DNA from: Anoxybacillus pushchinoensis
GTDB lineage: Bacteria > Bacillota > Bacilli > Bacillales > Anoxybacillaceae
Direction of reading: 5' to 3'
Assembly: GCF_900111795.1 (NCBI RefSeq)
Contig: NZ_FOJQ01000004.1
Location: 25,355-89,354 of the forward strand
Length of the DNA: 64,000 bases
Each line of letters starts with the position of its first letter. Position 1 is the first letter of the stretch. This document shows positions 20,631 to 30,388 of this stretch, piece after piece. Both the position numbers and the translations under genes were made by a program. The notes beneath the pieces were generated by a model. It saw only the letters and a list, made by a program, of their open reading frames with translations, did not search any database and was not told the DNA's origin.

Positions 20631-21210
20631 GAACAAAATATTTATATAGCTCGGCAATCGCTTCATGTGCAATCAATTTTTTGCCGTACTCTTCAACACG
20701 ATAAATCGTTAATGTAGACGGACTTCCATATTCCGCTAAAATCGCAACAAAGTCGTCCGTTGGAATGATAGATTCAGCGAAATGTAAATAAAAGCGTCCT
20801 TCATAACTGTAAAGCGAGCCGCCATGACAACCGAGCGAATAAAGACGCGTAGCTAACTGAATGACGTCTTCAAACGTTTGAAATTCAAAAAATATATCGT
20901 CGCTTTCATCTAGCGTGACTTGCATTTCAATATAATCATCGCCAAACTCGTCTTCCTCATCTGTCATCTCACCTTCGCTCGTTACGATCACGACCATGCC
21001 CTGTGCCGGTAAAGAGTACACTTCAACAGCGACCGACCCGTTAATTTCAAAGCCGAGCTCCTCACTTGCTTCCTCAATCATATCACGAAATAGTTCATGC
21101 ACTTTAAACGTATCTTTCCATAAATCTTCCTTCGTTAAACCGCGCTCGACTAAATCGTCAAATGTGAGGAATATTTTAATCTTATTGTAGTTTAAGCGTT
21201 CAAGCCGCAT
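20623..21210 (-). CDS. mecB: ClpC adaptor of the MecA family (MecB/YpbH)
   Basis: Adaptor that feeds substrates to the ClpC unfoldase. The 195-residue product has the N-terminal substrate-binding domain (MRLERLNYNKIKIFLTFDDL), an acidic linker TDEEDEFGDD and a C-terminal ClpC-binding domain ending IAELYKYFV. It sits next to gudB-ypdA as ypbH does in B. subtilis, which favours MecB over MecA. The second ATG at 21210 is chosen since AGGAGGG touches the first. Confidence 0.88.
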   Translation of the reverse strand: MRLERLNYNKIKIFLTFDDLVERGLTKEDLWKDTFKVHELFRDMIEEASEELGFEINGSVAVEVYSLPAQGMVVIVTSEGEMTDEEDEFGDDYIEMQVTLDESDDIFFEFQTFEDVIQLATRLYSLGCHGGSLYSYEGRFYLHFAESIIPTDDFVAILAEYGSPSTLTIYRVEEYGKKLIAHEAIAELYKYFVQK

Positions 21211-21248
21211 AAACATCCCTCCTTACCTACACAGACTTTACTGTTAGC

Positions 21249-21280
21249 ATATGATAAACGTGTAAAAACGTTCATCATAT
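21249..21280. repeat. Inverted repeat between the CarH-like gene and mecB
   Basis: Two 13-base arms ATATGATAAACGT and ACGTTCATCATAT pair with one mismatch around a six-base loop. No T run follows on either strand, so it is a poor terminator. It lies 38 bases upstream of the mecB start and may be an operator; no known regulator box was recognised. Confidence 0.55.
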
Positions 21281-21291
21281 TAATAATGAGT

Positions 21292-22212
21292 TTACATCGT
21301 TTTCCCCCTTTTAGACAAGTATTTTTCATTGGATTTTAACCATTCATCCCATTGTTCTTTTGACTGTCCAAGAAGATGGTCACCATACTTCGTTTTTATT
21401 TGTTCATCAACTTCATCAAACGCCCGTCCTCCAACTCCAATACGAATATGAGGGCATGTTTGTTTCAATTCATCAACAAGTTGTAATGTCGCTGCGACAT
21501 TTTGCTGCAACGTGCAAGACAAAAAGATGCAAGCAGGCTTCACTTCGTTAATAACGATCGGTAAATCGCGCTGGTCAACACCAGCTCCTAAATAAATCGT
21601 TTCGTATCCCTTTCTCCGTAAATATAATGTAAAAATAAATAATCCGATCTCGTGCCATTCGTTCGGTCCGCATACCGAAATCGTTTTCGGTAACAATCGA
21701 TTAATTGGAAGCATAGAAAACGCCATACCGAGACGTGAACGCAAAAAAGCGGTGGCGAAGTGTTCGTGTGCGCTCGTAATTTTACCATGTTTCCATAAGT
21801 CCCCGATTCGCACAAGAAGCGGGGTTAATAAGTCGAGCGCAACTTTTTCAACCGTATATAAACTAAATGCCTCATTTAGCAATTCATGTGCCGTCCATTC
21901 TTGAAACGATAAAAGCGCCTGCAACAATCGTTCACGAAGAGCGGCGACGTGATCTTTCGCCTCGACGTGCACATCTGTATGGCGTTGTTCTATAAGGGAA
22001 ATCGCCTGACTAATCGTGAACCCTTGATTCACTTTATCAACGAGCCATTTTAATATTTGCACTTGTTCCTCTGTATATAATCGGTGGCCAGCTTCATTGC
22101 GCGGTGGCGCGATAATTTGGTAACGGCGTTCCCACGCACGCAACGTCCCAGGTTGCACCCCTAACATATTCGATACGGCTTTTACATTATATTTTCCTTC
22201 TTGCGCTGACAT
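21292..22212 (-). CDS. MerR-family regulator with CarH-type B12-binding domain
   Basis: Predicted adenosylcobalamin-dependent, light-sensitive transcription factor. The 306-residue product has a MerR DNA-binding domain (about residues 7-75, with LRAWERRY), a helical-bundle domain (about 90-170) and a Rossmann-type cobalamin domain (about 177-300). It carries Trp140-x9-Glu150-His151, the W-x9-EH signature of CarH photoreceptors, and Glu185-x-His187-xx-Gly190, the ExHxxG motif whose histidine binds cobalt. Family members repress in the dark and fall apart in light. No carotenoid gene is adjacent, so its targets are unknown. Confidence 0.85.
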   Translation of the reverse strand: MSAQEGKYNVKAVSNMLGVQPGTLRAWERRYQIIAPPRNEAGHRLYTEEQVQILKWLVDKVNQGFTISQAISLIEQRHTDVHVEAKDHVAALRERLLQALLSFQEWTAHELLNEAFSLYTVEKVALDLLTPLLVRIGDLWKHGKITSAHEHFATAFLRSRLGMAFSMLPINRLLPKTISVCGPNEWHEIGLFIFTLYLRRKGYETIYLGAGVDQRDLPIVINEVKPACIFLSCTLQQNVAATLQLVDELKQTCPHIRIGVGGRAFDEVDEQIKTKYGDHLLGQSKEQWDEWLKSNEKYLSKRGKTM

Positions 22213-22247
22213 AAAAAATCCTCCATATCTCGCGTCATTCTGTCAAC

Positions 22248-22277
22248 ATTATAGCGAATATGAAGGAGGTGTGTAAA
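22248..22277 (-). promoter_or_regulatory. Promoter of the CarH-like gene with candidate operator
   Basis: Minus-strand TTTACA, 18 bases, TATAAT lies just upstream of the gene. Two TnTACA elements (TATACA and TTTACA, nine bases apart) overlap and precede the -35 box. CarH proteins bind tandem TnTACA-like half-sites, so autoregulation is plausible; the spacing is not the 11 bases I recall for Thermus CarH. Confidence 0.5.
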
Positions 22278-22294
22278 ATTTGTATAAGTTTTGC

Positions 22295-23056
22295 TTAACT
22301 TTTTTTATGTTTTAGCTCGATTACGTGTGTTTCTGCTCGCGCTCCTAAACGAAGGGGAAGCGTCGTTGTTCCGTATCCATTGCTAACTAGCAACATCGTG
22401 CCGTTTACGTTTTGTAAACGTCCTTTTTCATATAAACCGAATGGACCGAAACGAATTTGCCCGCCGTGTGTATGCCCGCTTAAAACGAGGGCAATGTGAT
22501 GTTCTGGTGCTATTTTTTGAATGATTCGCGGATCGTGACTGACAACGATGCGAAAATTCGCATCTCCTGCGTCTTCTAAAGCAAGATCAAGACGCTCCCT
22601 TTCTTGATTCATATCGTCTACCCCAAGCAAAGCAATCCGATCACCTTGTTCACTTTCAAATATGACTGCTGTATTATCTAATATTTTCACACCGCTTTCA
22701 AGCAATAGCGCATCTAATTCATGGTAGTCTACTTCATAATCATTGTTTCCCCAAACAAAGTAAACAGGGCCAAGCTGCTTGAACAACTCAATATTTCGTT
22801 TGACGCGTGAAAACGGGACTCCTTTTTCTGTTAAATCGCCACCAATGATGACGAGATCCACTTTTCCTTTCAATGAGTCAATGAATGTTTCGGATACGCG
22901 ACGACGATGAATATCAGAGATAAAAAAGATTCGCAGGCGAGAAAAGCTTTTTGGAAACGTGGGAAACGGTAACGAATGAAAAATAACACGATTGCGATGC
23001 GCTTCAATCCACATATATATAATGACCCCGACAAACGCTACTACAACATATACCAT
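22295..23056 (-). CDS. ypbG: Membrane-anchored metallophosphoesterase YpbG
   Basis: Calcineurin-like phosphoesterase with an N-terminal membrane anchor (about residues 2-18). The 253-residue product shows the metal motifs in order: ISDIH, GGDLTEKG, WGNNDYE and SGHTHGGQ. The substrate is unknown. The ATG at 23056 follows AAAGGGA and lies two bases beyond the stop of the upstream gene. Position in the ypbB-ypbH block matches YpbG. Confidence 0.88.
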   Translation of the reverse strand: MVYVVVAFVGVIIYMWIEAHRNRVIFHSLPFPTFPKSFSRLRIFFISDIHRRRVSETFIDSLKGKVDLVIIGGDLTEKGVPFSRVKRNIELFKQLGPVYFVWGNNDYEVDYHELDALLLESGVKILDNTAVIFESEQGDRIALLGVDDMNQERERLDLALEDAGDANFRIVVSHDPRIIQKIAPEHHIALVLSGHTHGGQIRFGPFGLYEKGRLQNVNGTMLLVSNGYGTTTLPLRLGARAETHVIELKHKKS

Positions 23057-23057
23057 C

Positions 23058-23432
23058 TCAAATTTCCCTTTCTTTATATGCACTCATGGCCATCATACCA
23101 TATAAAAAAGAAAAGAGGAAAAAGATTGCTGTTTTTTTCACATCAATCATTGCTAATACAATAAATATGAGCAACACACCGTATGACAAAAATTGTTCTT
23201 TTCGACCCGTTGCTTCTTTTCGCCATGCTTGCCACGTATGCCAAACGGCAGTGCGAATTAACACACCGTTAGCGATAAAACCGATAAAAAAGCTAACGAG
23301 CGCAAAAAATGTTTTTAACGGATCAAAGATCATATCCGTTAAAAACACTTCAAACACGAACGGTTCCACCATCGGCGTCCAAGCAATCATAAAATATCCA
23401 CATACGAACCCGATTAATAAAAAAAGCCACAT
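23058..23432 (-). CDS. Unrecognised four-helix membrane protein
   Basis: A 124-residue protein I do not recognise. It has about four hydrophobic segments (roughly residues 2-20, 32-58, 82-97 and 100-116) with a basic loop RKEATGRKEQ. The ATG at 23432 follows GGGAGGGAG. It lies between ypbG and ypbF, an interval that is empty in the B. subtilis order as I recall it, and its stop touches the ypbG start, implying co-transcription. Confidence 0.7.
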   Translation of the reverse strand: MWLFLLIGFVCGYFMIAWTPMVEPFVFEVFLTDMIFDPLKTFFALVSFFIGFIANGVLIRTAVWHTWQAWRKEATGRKEQFLSYGVLLIFIVLAMIDVKKTAIFFLFSFLYGMMAMSAYKEREI

Positions 23433-23479
23433 TTTATACTCCCTCCCGCCATTAGCATATGAAATGAGCGAGAGTGTGT

Positions 23480-23920
23480 TCACTTGTTTTCATGATAAAG
23501 TTGAATATCGTACGTTTCCTTCATCCACGTAAAAAGGAGATGTCGTTTTTTCCACGCCTCTTCTTGAAGCAATTCGCTACTTTTTTGAATAAATTCGCAA
23601 CGAAGAGCATGAAAATCTTGTTCTGCTTTTTCGCTTTTCTTTTTATAAAAAGAAACAAGCCACCCAACCGAACTAACAAATGCGACAAACGAAAGCATGC
23701 GTTCATCACGAATGATTGCCCCAATCATTCGTTGTATCGATGTATGGTTCGGAATAAAAATAGTTTGATATGTATATAATCCGAACAAAATAAGAGAAAA
23801 CAAAAACAAAATAAGTGCCCATTTCATTCTTTTTTCCATATCGCTCCATTCTTTTTTATGAGCAATTATGCGCTGTAAAATAACCTTCGTCACTTCATCT
23901 AAATCTATCGGGAAAATCAT
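23480..23920 (-). CDS. ypbF: YpbF-like membrane protein (DUF2663 type)
   Basis: A 146-residue protein with two membrane helices (about residues 33-52 and 76-92) and a long, charged C-terminal helix that could form a coiled coil. Start MIFPIDLDEVTK and position upstream of the ypbE gene fit YpbF. The ATG at 23920 follows AGGGGTGG; the GTG two codons earlier is inside that site. Function unknown. Confidence 0.78.
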   Translation of the reverse strand: MIFPIDLDEVTKVILQRIIAHKKEWSDMEKRMKWALILFLFSLILFGLYTYQTIFIPNHTSIQRMIGAIIRDERMLSFVAFVSSVGWLVSFYKKKSEKAEQDFHALRCEFIQKSSELLQEEAWKKRHLLFTWMKETYDIQLYHENK

Positions 23921-23979
23921 AGCCACCCCTACCGATCACGTTTTATTACGATTGTATGTCCATCGGTAGGGTCGTATAC

Positions 23980-24504
23980 CTATTTTCCATTCATATTCGG
24001 GATTTTTAACACTTGGCCTTTTTGCAGCTTCGTACTCGTTAAATTGTTCCATTCTTTAATAAGATCCATCCCTTTTTCATTTCCATAATATTTCATCGCA
24101 ATGCTGTATAGCGTCTCGTTTTCTTGTACGGTGTGATAAGTAAATGCCGACTCCGCTTCATCCGGCGCACGCTCCTCCTCTTTCGCTTCATTTTCAAGCG
24201 GCTTTCGTGGCGGAGCTTTTTCTTTTTGTTGATCGACATCGACCGTTTCGTAGCTTTCGCCATCAATCGTAACTACTTGAATCGGTCGTTTATCAACTAG
24301 GTGATACATGCTATAAATCGCAATAGGTAACAAAATGAAAAAAAGAGCAAGTATGCGAACGAGCGGATGTTTGATTTTCCATTTTGTTTTCTTCTTTTTA
24401 TTATGCACTTGGCTACGCGGTGGCAAATGAAGTTCATCGCTCTCTTGTTGATCACTTATATTCTCCATTTTTTTACGTAAATTTTCTGCTTGATCTTCAC
24501 GCAT
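23980..24504 (-). CDS. ypbE: YpbE-like membrane-anchored LysM protein
   Basis: A 174-residue protein with a charged cytoplasmic N-terminus, one membrane helix (about residues 49-67), an acidic extracytoplasmic linker and a C-terminal LysM domain (about 121-170, YHTVQENETLYSIAMKYYG ... LKIP) that should bind peptidoglycan. It overlaps the ypbD stop by eight bases, so they are coupled. Confidence 0.88.
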   Translation of the reverse strand: MREDQAENLRKKMENISDQQESDELHLPPRSQVHNKKKKTKWKIKHPLVRILALFFILLPIAIYSMYHLVDKRPIQVVTIDGESYETVDVDQQKEKAPPRKPLENEAKEEERAPDEAESAFTYHTVQENETLYSIAMKYYGNEKGMDLIKEWNNLTSTKLQKGQVLKIPNMNGK

Positions 24505-25087
24505 CGCCTTTCACCTCTTTCACACGATACCGGATGTGTAACGCTAAAATAAAATCAATGAGAAAGTGGGCAAAAATCGTCACCCATAAGTTGTTTGTCC
24601 ACTCATATACGAATCCAATCCAAAAACTTAAACTAACGACAGCAATAAGAAGAAGCCACTTCCGCCAATAGCGAATATGCAACAAACCAAAAATAGCACT
24701 CGCGAAAAACAAGCCAGCATGCGTCTGAATGACACCGCGAAACAGCAGTTCTTCACAAAACGCAATGACCGCGGTCATCATAAAAATATGTGGGACTGAG
24801 CGAGAACGGAATAATTTTTCATTAATTCCCCCATCATCATACCAATGTTCAGGAGCATAGCGAATAAGTAAAAAATCGACAAAAAGAACGAGTGCGGCGC
24901 ATCCACCACCATATAATAATATTTCCCGAACATCCCATTGCCATATCGCCATGAATGTATCTCGTGTAAATAAATATGAACCTAATGCTAATGCAATAAG
25001 AAAAATAAGCGCTTGTGTGATATATAAATGGTATACAATTTCTCGCTCGCTTATTTGACTAGCCATATCCATTTGTTTTTTAATCAT
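24497..25087 (-). CDS. ypbD: CPBP-family intramembrane metalloprotease YpbD
   Basis: Predicted Abi/CAAX-type membrane protease. The 196-residue, multi-helix product has the first active-site motif EELLFRG, the histidine motif FGLLHIRYW and the final motif FAHFLIDF. The ATG at 25087 overlaps the recS stop (ATGA) behind AAAGGTGGAG. Substrate unknown. Confidence 0.87.
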   Translation of the reverse strand: MIKKQMDMASQISEREIVYHLYITQALIFLIALALGSYLFTRDTFMAIWQWDVREILLYGGGCAALVLFVDFLLIRYAPEHWYDDGGINEKLFRSRSVPHIFMMTAVIAFCEELLFRGVIQTHAGLFFASAIFGLLHIRYWRKWLLLIAVVSLSFWIGFVYEWTNNLWVTIFAHFLIDFILALHIRYRVKEVKGDA

Positions 25088-26526
25088 TCCGTCTCCACCT
25101 TTATCGCAAACATTGAACGAAGCTCTTCGCGCCATGGACGCAACTGGATAGGTTGAATATGTGTTGTGGGAGCATTTACGTATATATGGGCGCCGCATCG
25201 GTCACAACAACGTTCATTCGGAAGTGGTTGTTGTCCAAAATAGGAAAGCATCGCACGTCGACGACATGTTTGTTCGTTCACCCATTGTTGCATAAATATC
25301 CATTTGTTCATTTTCTCTTTTTTTCTTTGTTCGATATGAACGTACAGTTGCTTTGCTAATATGTTCACATCTTCTTGAGTATCCATTTGTTCTAGCCAGT
25401 ATAAAAGGAGACGTTGTTGTACGTCTGTTAATCCCGTCTCTTTTTGTTCACTTCGTAAAGCGTGCAACGCATATACAATTTGCTCTATCGTTGGGAATTC
25501 TATGTCGATCATCGCTTGTCCGAGTTGTTCATCACCTGGGGCATATAACAATACGGCTATGCTTTCGTTTCCATCTCGCCCAGCGCGTCCGATTTCTTGC
25601 CAATATGCTTCCGGCTGTGTCGGTAAATGAAAATGTATAACGAAGCGAACGTTAGATTTATTAATGCCCATGCCAAAAGCATTTGTGCAACAAATAACAT
25701 CTAGCTGATCGTAAACGAACTGCTGTTGGATGAGGAGGCGCTGTTCACCATCCATTCCACCGTGATAATAACTTACACGGTACTCTCCGTGTAACGTTTG
25801 CGCTAACGCTTCTGCCCATTGACGACTCGATACGTACACAATGCCCGGCTTAGGCAACGAGGCAATGAGCTCTTTCAGCGCCTCGATTTTCTCTTCAACA
25901 GTATGAACGTATTGGACGTATAAACAAATATTTGGACGATCGAGCGGATATATATGATGTTTTACATGCTTAAGGTTTAACGTCTTCACAATATCTTCAA
26001 CGACTTGACGGGTAGCTGTTGCTGTTAATGCTAAGCAAGGAGGATCGCCGAACATCTCCCGAAGAAGACCGAGCTTTAAAAAATCAGGGCGAAAATCGTG
26101 CCCCCATTGCGAAATACAATGCGCCTCATCTACAACAAACAACGAAATACGTATACGCGCTAACGCTTCAATAAGCATCGGGGACTGTAAAATTTCTGGG
26201 GAAGCGTAAATAAAACGGTACGATGCTAATTCGCGCAATACGTCTTGTTTTTCGCGATAAGAAAGAAACCGATTGAGCGCCACCACCCGTTTTTCACCAC
26301 GGTTTCGCAACTGCTGCACTTGGTCTTCCATAAGTGACACAAGCGGAGAAATAATTAACACGCTACCTTCTAATATGTAGCCAGGGAGCTGATAACAAAG
26401 CGATTTCCCTCCCCCAGTCGGGAGCATAGCAACACAATCCCATCCGTTAAGCACATCTTCAATAATTTCTTTCTGTCCTGTACGAAATGAATCGTAACCG
26501 AATCGCTCCTTTAATACGTCAAACAT
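25084..26526 (-). CDS. recS: RecQ-family DNA helicase RecS
   Basis: ATP-dependent 3'-5' DNA helicase of the short RecQ type. The 480-residue product has all helicase motifs: [14 protein letters not shown] (Walker A), [17 protein letters not shown] (DEAH box), LTATAT and the arginine finger region [10 protein letters not shown], then a zinc module ending CCDRCG. No HRDC domain follows, as expected for B. subtilis RecS (YpbC). It overlaps ypbB by eight bases. Confidence 0.93.
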   Translation of the reverse strand: MFDVLKERFGYDSFRTGQKEIIEDVLNGWDCVAMLPTGGGKSLCYQLPGYILEGSVLIISPLVSLMEDQVQQLRNRGEKRVVALNRFLSYREKQDVLRELASYRFIYASPEILQSPMLIEALARIRISLFVVDEAHCISQWGHDFRPDFLKLGLLREMFGDPPCLALTATATRQVVEDIVKTLNLKHVKHHIYPLDRPNICLYVQYVHTVEEKIEALKELIASLPKPGIVYVSSRQWAEALAQTLHGEYRVSYYHGGMDGEQRLLIQQQFVYDQLDVICCTNAFGMGINKSNVRFVIHFHLPTQPEAYWQEIGRAGRDGNESIAVLLYAPGDEQLGQAMIDIEFPTIEQIVYALHALRSEQKETGLTDVQQRLLLYWLEQMDTQEDVNILAKQLYVHIEQRKKEKMNKWIFMQQWVNEQTCRRRAMLSYFGQQPLPNERCCDRCGAHIYVNAPTTHIQPIQLRPWREELRSMFAIKVETE

Positions 26527-27541
26527 CTTCCTTCTCCCATCTTGCTAATGCGAGGCGAATTTCAAAATAAGACACATCAGGAAGCGCCTCTTTTATCGCC
26601 CGCAATTTGTTTGTTTGTAATTGATATGCTTGCTGAATAATGCGTTTACGTTTATTTTCTTCCAAAAAAGGCGTTGTAACGAAAGATGGAACATATGTCG
26701 CGATTTCTACAATATGATCTTCGATTGTTCCTTTTTTCAATCGGCGTAGCTGCGCAATTTGTTCCAGACCATACCCTTTTTTTAATAAGTCCCATGTTTT
26801 TTTAGCTGACGTTGTCAATGGTATCTGTTTTTGTTCACGCAAGGAATATAAAAGCGGAAACGTTTCCTTTTCTTTTTCTATCGTCCCAAGTATAAAATGC
26901 AAAACGTTTTGAAACGATAGCCATACGGCTACATCTTCTTCTTTTATAGCGTAAGCAATTTGTTCGTTCGTCCATCCGATGCGGTCACGGGTCGTCAAAC
27001 GCCAAACAAAAATATTTGCTTCTTTCTCTTCTACACGGCTAAGTAGCCCATACATTTCTTCATATAACGACCGAACGAGCGCCTGCATATGTTTATGTTG
27101 AAATAGCCAGCGCTTCACAAATGATTGAATGCGCTCATCGCGATGTACAGGCTCAAACGGCGTGCGATAAATAACGTTTGTGACCGTTTGAATAAGTAAA
27201 GAAAATCGCTTCCAAAATAAAGAAGACTCGTTCATATATTTCCATCCGTCCACGTGAGGAGGGAAGACAAAATAACGAAGCTCCTCTTTTCCACTTGAGG
27301 TTATGCAATATATATGCTCGTCCACTTCGTGAATCCATCCGTTCGCTTTTAATTGACGCGCAATATGAAGCAAACGAGAACGATCAATCGGCACTGTTCC
27401 AAACAGCCGGCTAACGTTGTACCACTTACTATCTTGTAACGTTTGCGCTGTTTTTTTTCCATTGAGCAAATGATCAATCGCGGCAATAGACCGCTCGCCG
27501 CGAAAACGATCGATACAAAATAAAACGATATGTTGCAACAT
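26519..27541 (-). CDS. ypbB: YpbB helix-turn-helix protein
   Basis: A 340-residue cytosolic protein encoded directly upstream of recS. Its C-terminal region resembles the helicase-and-RNaseD-C-terminal-like HTH domain found beside RecQ proteins ([30 protein letters not shown]). It likely acts with RecS in DNA repair; this is inferred from the eight-base overlap and conserved neighbourhood. ATG follows TGGAGTG. Confidence 0.87.
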   Translation of the reverse strand: MLQHIVLFCIDRFRGERSIAAIDHLLNGKKTAQTLQDSKWYNVSRLFGTVPIDRSRLLHIARQLKANGWIHEVDEHIYCITSSGKEELRYFVFPPHVDGWKYMNESSLFWKRFSLLIQTVTNVIYRTPFEPVHRDERIQSFVKRWLFQHKHMQALVRSLYEEMYGLLSRVEEKEANIFVWRLTTRDRIGWTNEQIAYAIKEEDVAVWLSFQNVLHFILGTIEKEKETFPLLYSLREQKQIPLTTSAKKTWDLLKKGYGLEQIAQLRRLKKGTIEDHIVEIATYVPSFVTTPFLEENKRKRIIQQAYQLQTNKLRAIKEALPDVSYFEIRLALARWEKEDV

Positions 27542-27639
27542 GAAACATTCACTCCATTTTCTCTTTCATTTTACCAGATTAAGCGAGAAGGTGTGAGGGG
27601 AAACTATGTACTGATAAGCATTTTCAATGGAGTTTTTTA

Positions 27640-27668
27640 TTGAAAAGTTACCGAAACACATTTATTAT
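27640..27668 (+). promoter_or_regulatory. Sigma-A promoter for fer
   Basis: Plus-strand TTGAAA, 17 bases, TATTAT; each box matches at five of six positions. It lies about 74 bases ahead of the fer start. Confidence 0.65.
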
Positions 27669-27678
27669 AAAAGTGTGA

Positions 27679-27990
<312 letters not shown>

Positions 27991-28000
27991 AAACAACGAG

Positions 28001-28034
28001 GGGCAAACTTCATGTGAAGCTTGCCCTTTTCTTT
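28001..28034 (+). terminator. Terminator of fer
   Basis: Stem GGGCAA / TTGCCC extended by an inner TTCA / TGAA pair, followed by TTTTCTTTT. Confidence 0.85.
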
Positions 28035-28111
28035 TCCTCTATCGTTGTCACAACTTGTCCAATCGACTATAATAAATAAAGTATACATAATTGAAAAAGG
28101 AGGAATTTGAC

Positions 28112-28612
28112 ATGGCGTTTGAAAATAAAGCTGTTGAAGCGTTTATTGAAATTCCAACAGGAAGCCAAAACAAATACGAATATGACAAAGAGCGCGGTGT
28201 ATTTAAGCTTGATCGCGTGTTATATTCGCCAATGTTTTATCCTGCGGAATATGGTTATTTAGAAAATACGCTTGCATTAGATGGCGATCCGCTTGATATT
28301 TTAGTTATCGTAACAAATCCAACATTCCCTGGTTGCGTCATCGAAACGCGTGTGCTCGGTTACTTAAACATGGTTGACGGCGGCGAAGAAGATGCGAAAT
28401 TAATCGGCGTTCCTGTTGATGATCCTCGCTTCGCTGATGTGCGCAGTCTCGAAGATCTTCCACAGCATAAACTGAAAGAAATTGCTCATTTCTTCGAACG
28501 CTACAAAGACTTAGAAGGAAAGAAAACAGAAATCGGCACGTGGGAAGGTGCGGAAGCTGCTGCGAAGCTTATTGACGAATGCATCGCACGTTACAACGAG
28601 CAAAATAAATAA
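28112..28612 (+). CDS. ppa: Inorganic pyrophosphatase, class I
   Basis: Hydrolyses pyrophosphate released by biosynthesis. The 166-residue product has the family signature DGDPLDILV and other metal-site acidic residues (YPAEYGYLENT, GGEEDAKLIGVP). The ATG at 28112 follows AAAAAGGAGG; an upstream frame start would add seven residues encoded by that site. B. subtilis instead uses a class II enzyme, so this marks the Geobacillus side of the family. Confidence 0.95.
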   Translation: MAFENKAVEAFIEIPTGSQNKYEYDKERGVFKLDRVLYSPMFYPAEYGYLENTLALDGDPLDILVIVTNPTFPGCVIETRVLGYLNMVDGGEEDAKLIGVPVDDPRFADVRSLEDLPQHKLKEIAHFFERYKDLEGKKTEIGTWEGAEAAAKLIDECIARYNEQNK

Positions 28613-28624
28613 TTTTCATTTTCT

Positions 28625-28648
28625 AAGCTGGCCATATGCCAGCTTTTT
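28625..28648 (+). terminator. Terminator of ppa
   Basis: Perfect eight-base stem AAGCTGGC / GCCAGCTT with a five-base loop and T run. Confidence 0.9.
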
Positions 28649-28710
28649 GTCTTTTTTCCGAACGTTTATATATAAAAACGCTTTCATTTGTATGACCTTT
28701 CCGAAAGTTA

Positions 28711-28739
28711 TTGACACGTGTATATCGTTATGTTAAATT
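28711..28739 (+). promoter_or_regulatory. Sigma-A promoter for serA
   Basis: Perfect -35 TTGACA, 17 bases, TAAATT; about 44 bases ahead of the serA start. Confidence 0.65.
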
Positions 28740-28782
28740 ATCAGAAATTTAAAAACTTGTTATTTGAAAGGAGCGAATATTT

Positions 28783-30357
28783 GTGGTGCGCATTTTAGTA
28801 TCAGATGCAATGAGCGAAGAAGGTCTCGCGCCTCTCCTTGCTGATCCAACTATTGAAGTAGTGCAAAAAAAGGTAAACGAAGTAGAAGAAGAACTTCATC
28901 AATTTGATGCCTTGCTCGTTCGTAGCGCAACGAAAGTAACAGAACAGTTACTTCAAAAAATGCCGAATTTAAAAATTGTTGGGCGTGCCGGAGTCGGGGT
29001 TGACAACATTGATGTCGATGCAGCGACACGATACGGCGTCGTCGTTATTAACGCTCCAAACGGCAATACAATTTCTACAGCGGAACATACATTTGCGATG
29101 ATGGCTTCGTTAGTGCGTCGCATTCCACAAGCGCACATCTCCGTGAAATCACGCGAATGGAATCGTTCCGCTTTCGTCGGTGTCGAGTTGTTCGGAAAAC
29201 ATTTAGGCATTATCGGCTTTGGGCGCATCGGTTCAGAAGTGGCGAAACGGGCTCGTGCGTTTGGTATGCACGTCCACGTCTACGATCCATTTTTAACGAA
29301 GGCACGGGCAGAAAAAATTGGTGTGGATGTGTGTACGCTCGATGAGCTACTTGCACAGGCGGATATCATTACTGTACATACGCCGCTGACAAAAGAAACG
29401 AAAGGACTTCTCGGTCCAAAAAATTTAGCAAAAACAAAAAAAGGGGTATACTTAATTAACTGCGCCCGCGGGGGAATCATTGATGAACAGGCGCTCATCC
29501 CGTTTTTAGAAAATAAACATGTGGCCGGGGTGGCCCTCGACGTATTTGAACAAGAACCACCGGGGGATCATCCGCTTCTTTCGTTCGATAACGTCATTGT
29601 CACTCCGCACCTTGGAGCGTCTACTGTGGAGGCGCAAGTAAACGTAGCAACACAAGTTGCTGAAGAAGTATTGAAATTTTTACAAGGTAAGCCCGTTACG
29701 TCATCTATTAACTTACCGACACTTTCAAAAGATGTGTATGAAAAAATTCAAGCGTTTTACACACTTGCCCGAAAAATGGGCATACTTGCGTCGCAATATA
29801 TGGGTGAACCTGTTCAAGAAATTGCTATTACGTATTCCGGATCCGTTGCTGATTTAGAAACGACATTTATTACGCGCAGCTTACTTGCTGGATTTTTAAA
29901 ACCGCGCGTAGCTTCAACGGTCAATGAAGTAAACGCTGCGATGATTGCAAAAGAACGAGGCATTGCTTTTAGCGAAAAATTTTCAGCAAACGGAAACGAC
30001 TATAACAATAGTATTGCGTTGACAGTATATGGTGAGAACAAAACGTTTACGATGAAAGGAACACATATCGTCCATTATGGAGATCGTATCGTCCATTTTA
30101 ACGGTTTTGCGATCGACTTTGCCCCAGAAGGACATTTATTGTACATTCAACATCACGACAAGCCCGGAATGATCGGAAAAGTCGGAAATATTTTAGGTGA
30201 CCACCAAGTGAACATCGCTACGATGCAAGTTGGTCGTCAAGAAGCAGGAGGAAAAGCGATTATGATGCTTTCGCTCGATAAACCGCTCGATGATGCACTC
30301 GTTGACACACTTGAAAGCATTGAAGATATTGATGTTGTAAAAAGATTGGAAGTATAA
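28783..30357 (+). CDS. serA: D-3-phosphoglycerate dehydrogenase
   Basis: First enzyme of serine synthesis, oxidising 3-phosphoglycerate. The 524-residue product has the catalytic domain with GRAGVGVDNID, the NAD fold GFGRIGSEVAKRA, active-site CARGGIIDE and HLGAST, then an intervening domain and a C-terminal ACT domain (from about residue 450, HHDKPGMIGKVGNILG) that usually senses serine. The start is GTG behind GAAAGGAG. It is a single-gene unit with promoter and terminator. Confidence 0.95.
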   Translation: MVRILVSDAMSEEGLAPLLADPTIEVVQKKVNEVEEELHQFDALLVRSATKVTEQLLQKMPNLKIVGRAGVGVDNIDVDAATRYGVVVINAPNGNTISTAEHTFAMMASLVRRIPQAHISVKSREWNRSAFVGVELFGKHLGIIGFGRIGSEVAKRARAFGMHVHVYDPFLTKARAEKIGVDVCTLDELLAQADIITVHTPLTKETKGLLGPKNLAKTKKGVYLINCARGGIIDEQALIPFLENKHVAGVALDVFEQEPPGDHPLLSFDNVIVTPHLGASTVEAQVNVATQVAEEVLKFLQGKPVTSSINLPTLSKDVYEKIQAFYTLARKMGILASQYMGEPVQEIAITYSGSVADLETTFITRSLLAGFLKPRVASTVNEVNAAMIAKERGIAFSEKFSANGNDYNNSIALTVYGENKTFTMKGTHIVHYGDRIVHFNGFAIDFAPEGHLLYIQHHDKPGMIGKVGNILGDHQVNIATMQVGRQEAGGKAIMMLSLDKPLDDALVDTLESIEDIDVVKRLEV

Positions 30358-30388
30358 AAGGTTCAGCTATCAGGCTGAACCTTTTTTA
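30357..30388. terminator. Bidirectional terminator after serA
   Basis: Perfect stem GGTTCAGC / GCTGAACC followed by six T on the plus strand; A-rich on the other side. It separates serA from the convergent PHP gene. Confidence 0.88.

Noticed and set aside
28702..28782. Leader of serA as a possible riboswitch or T-box
   Set aside because: Too short between the promoter and the start, and no conserved element was found.
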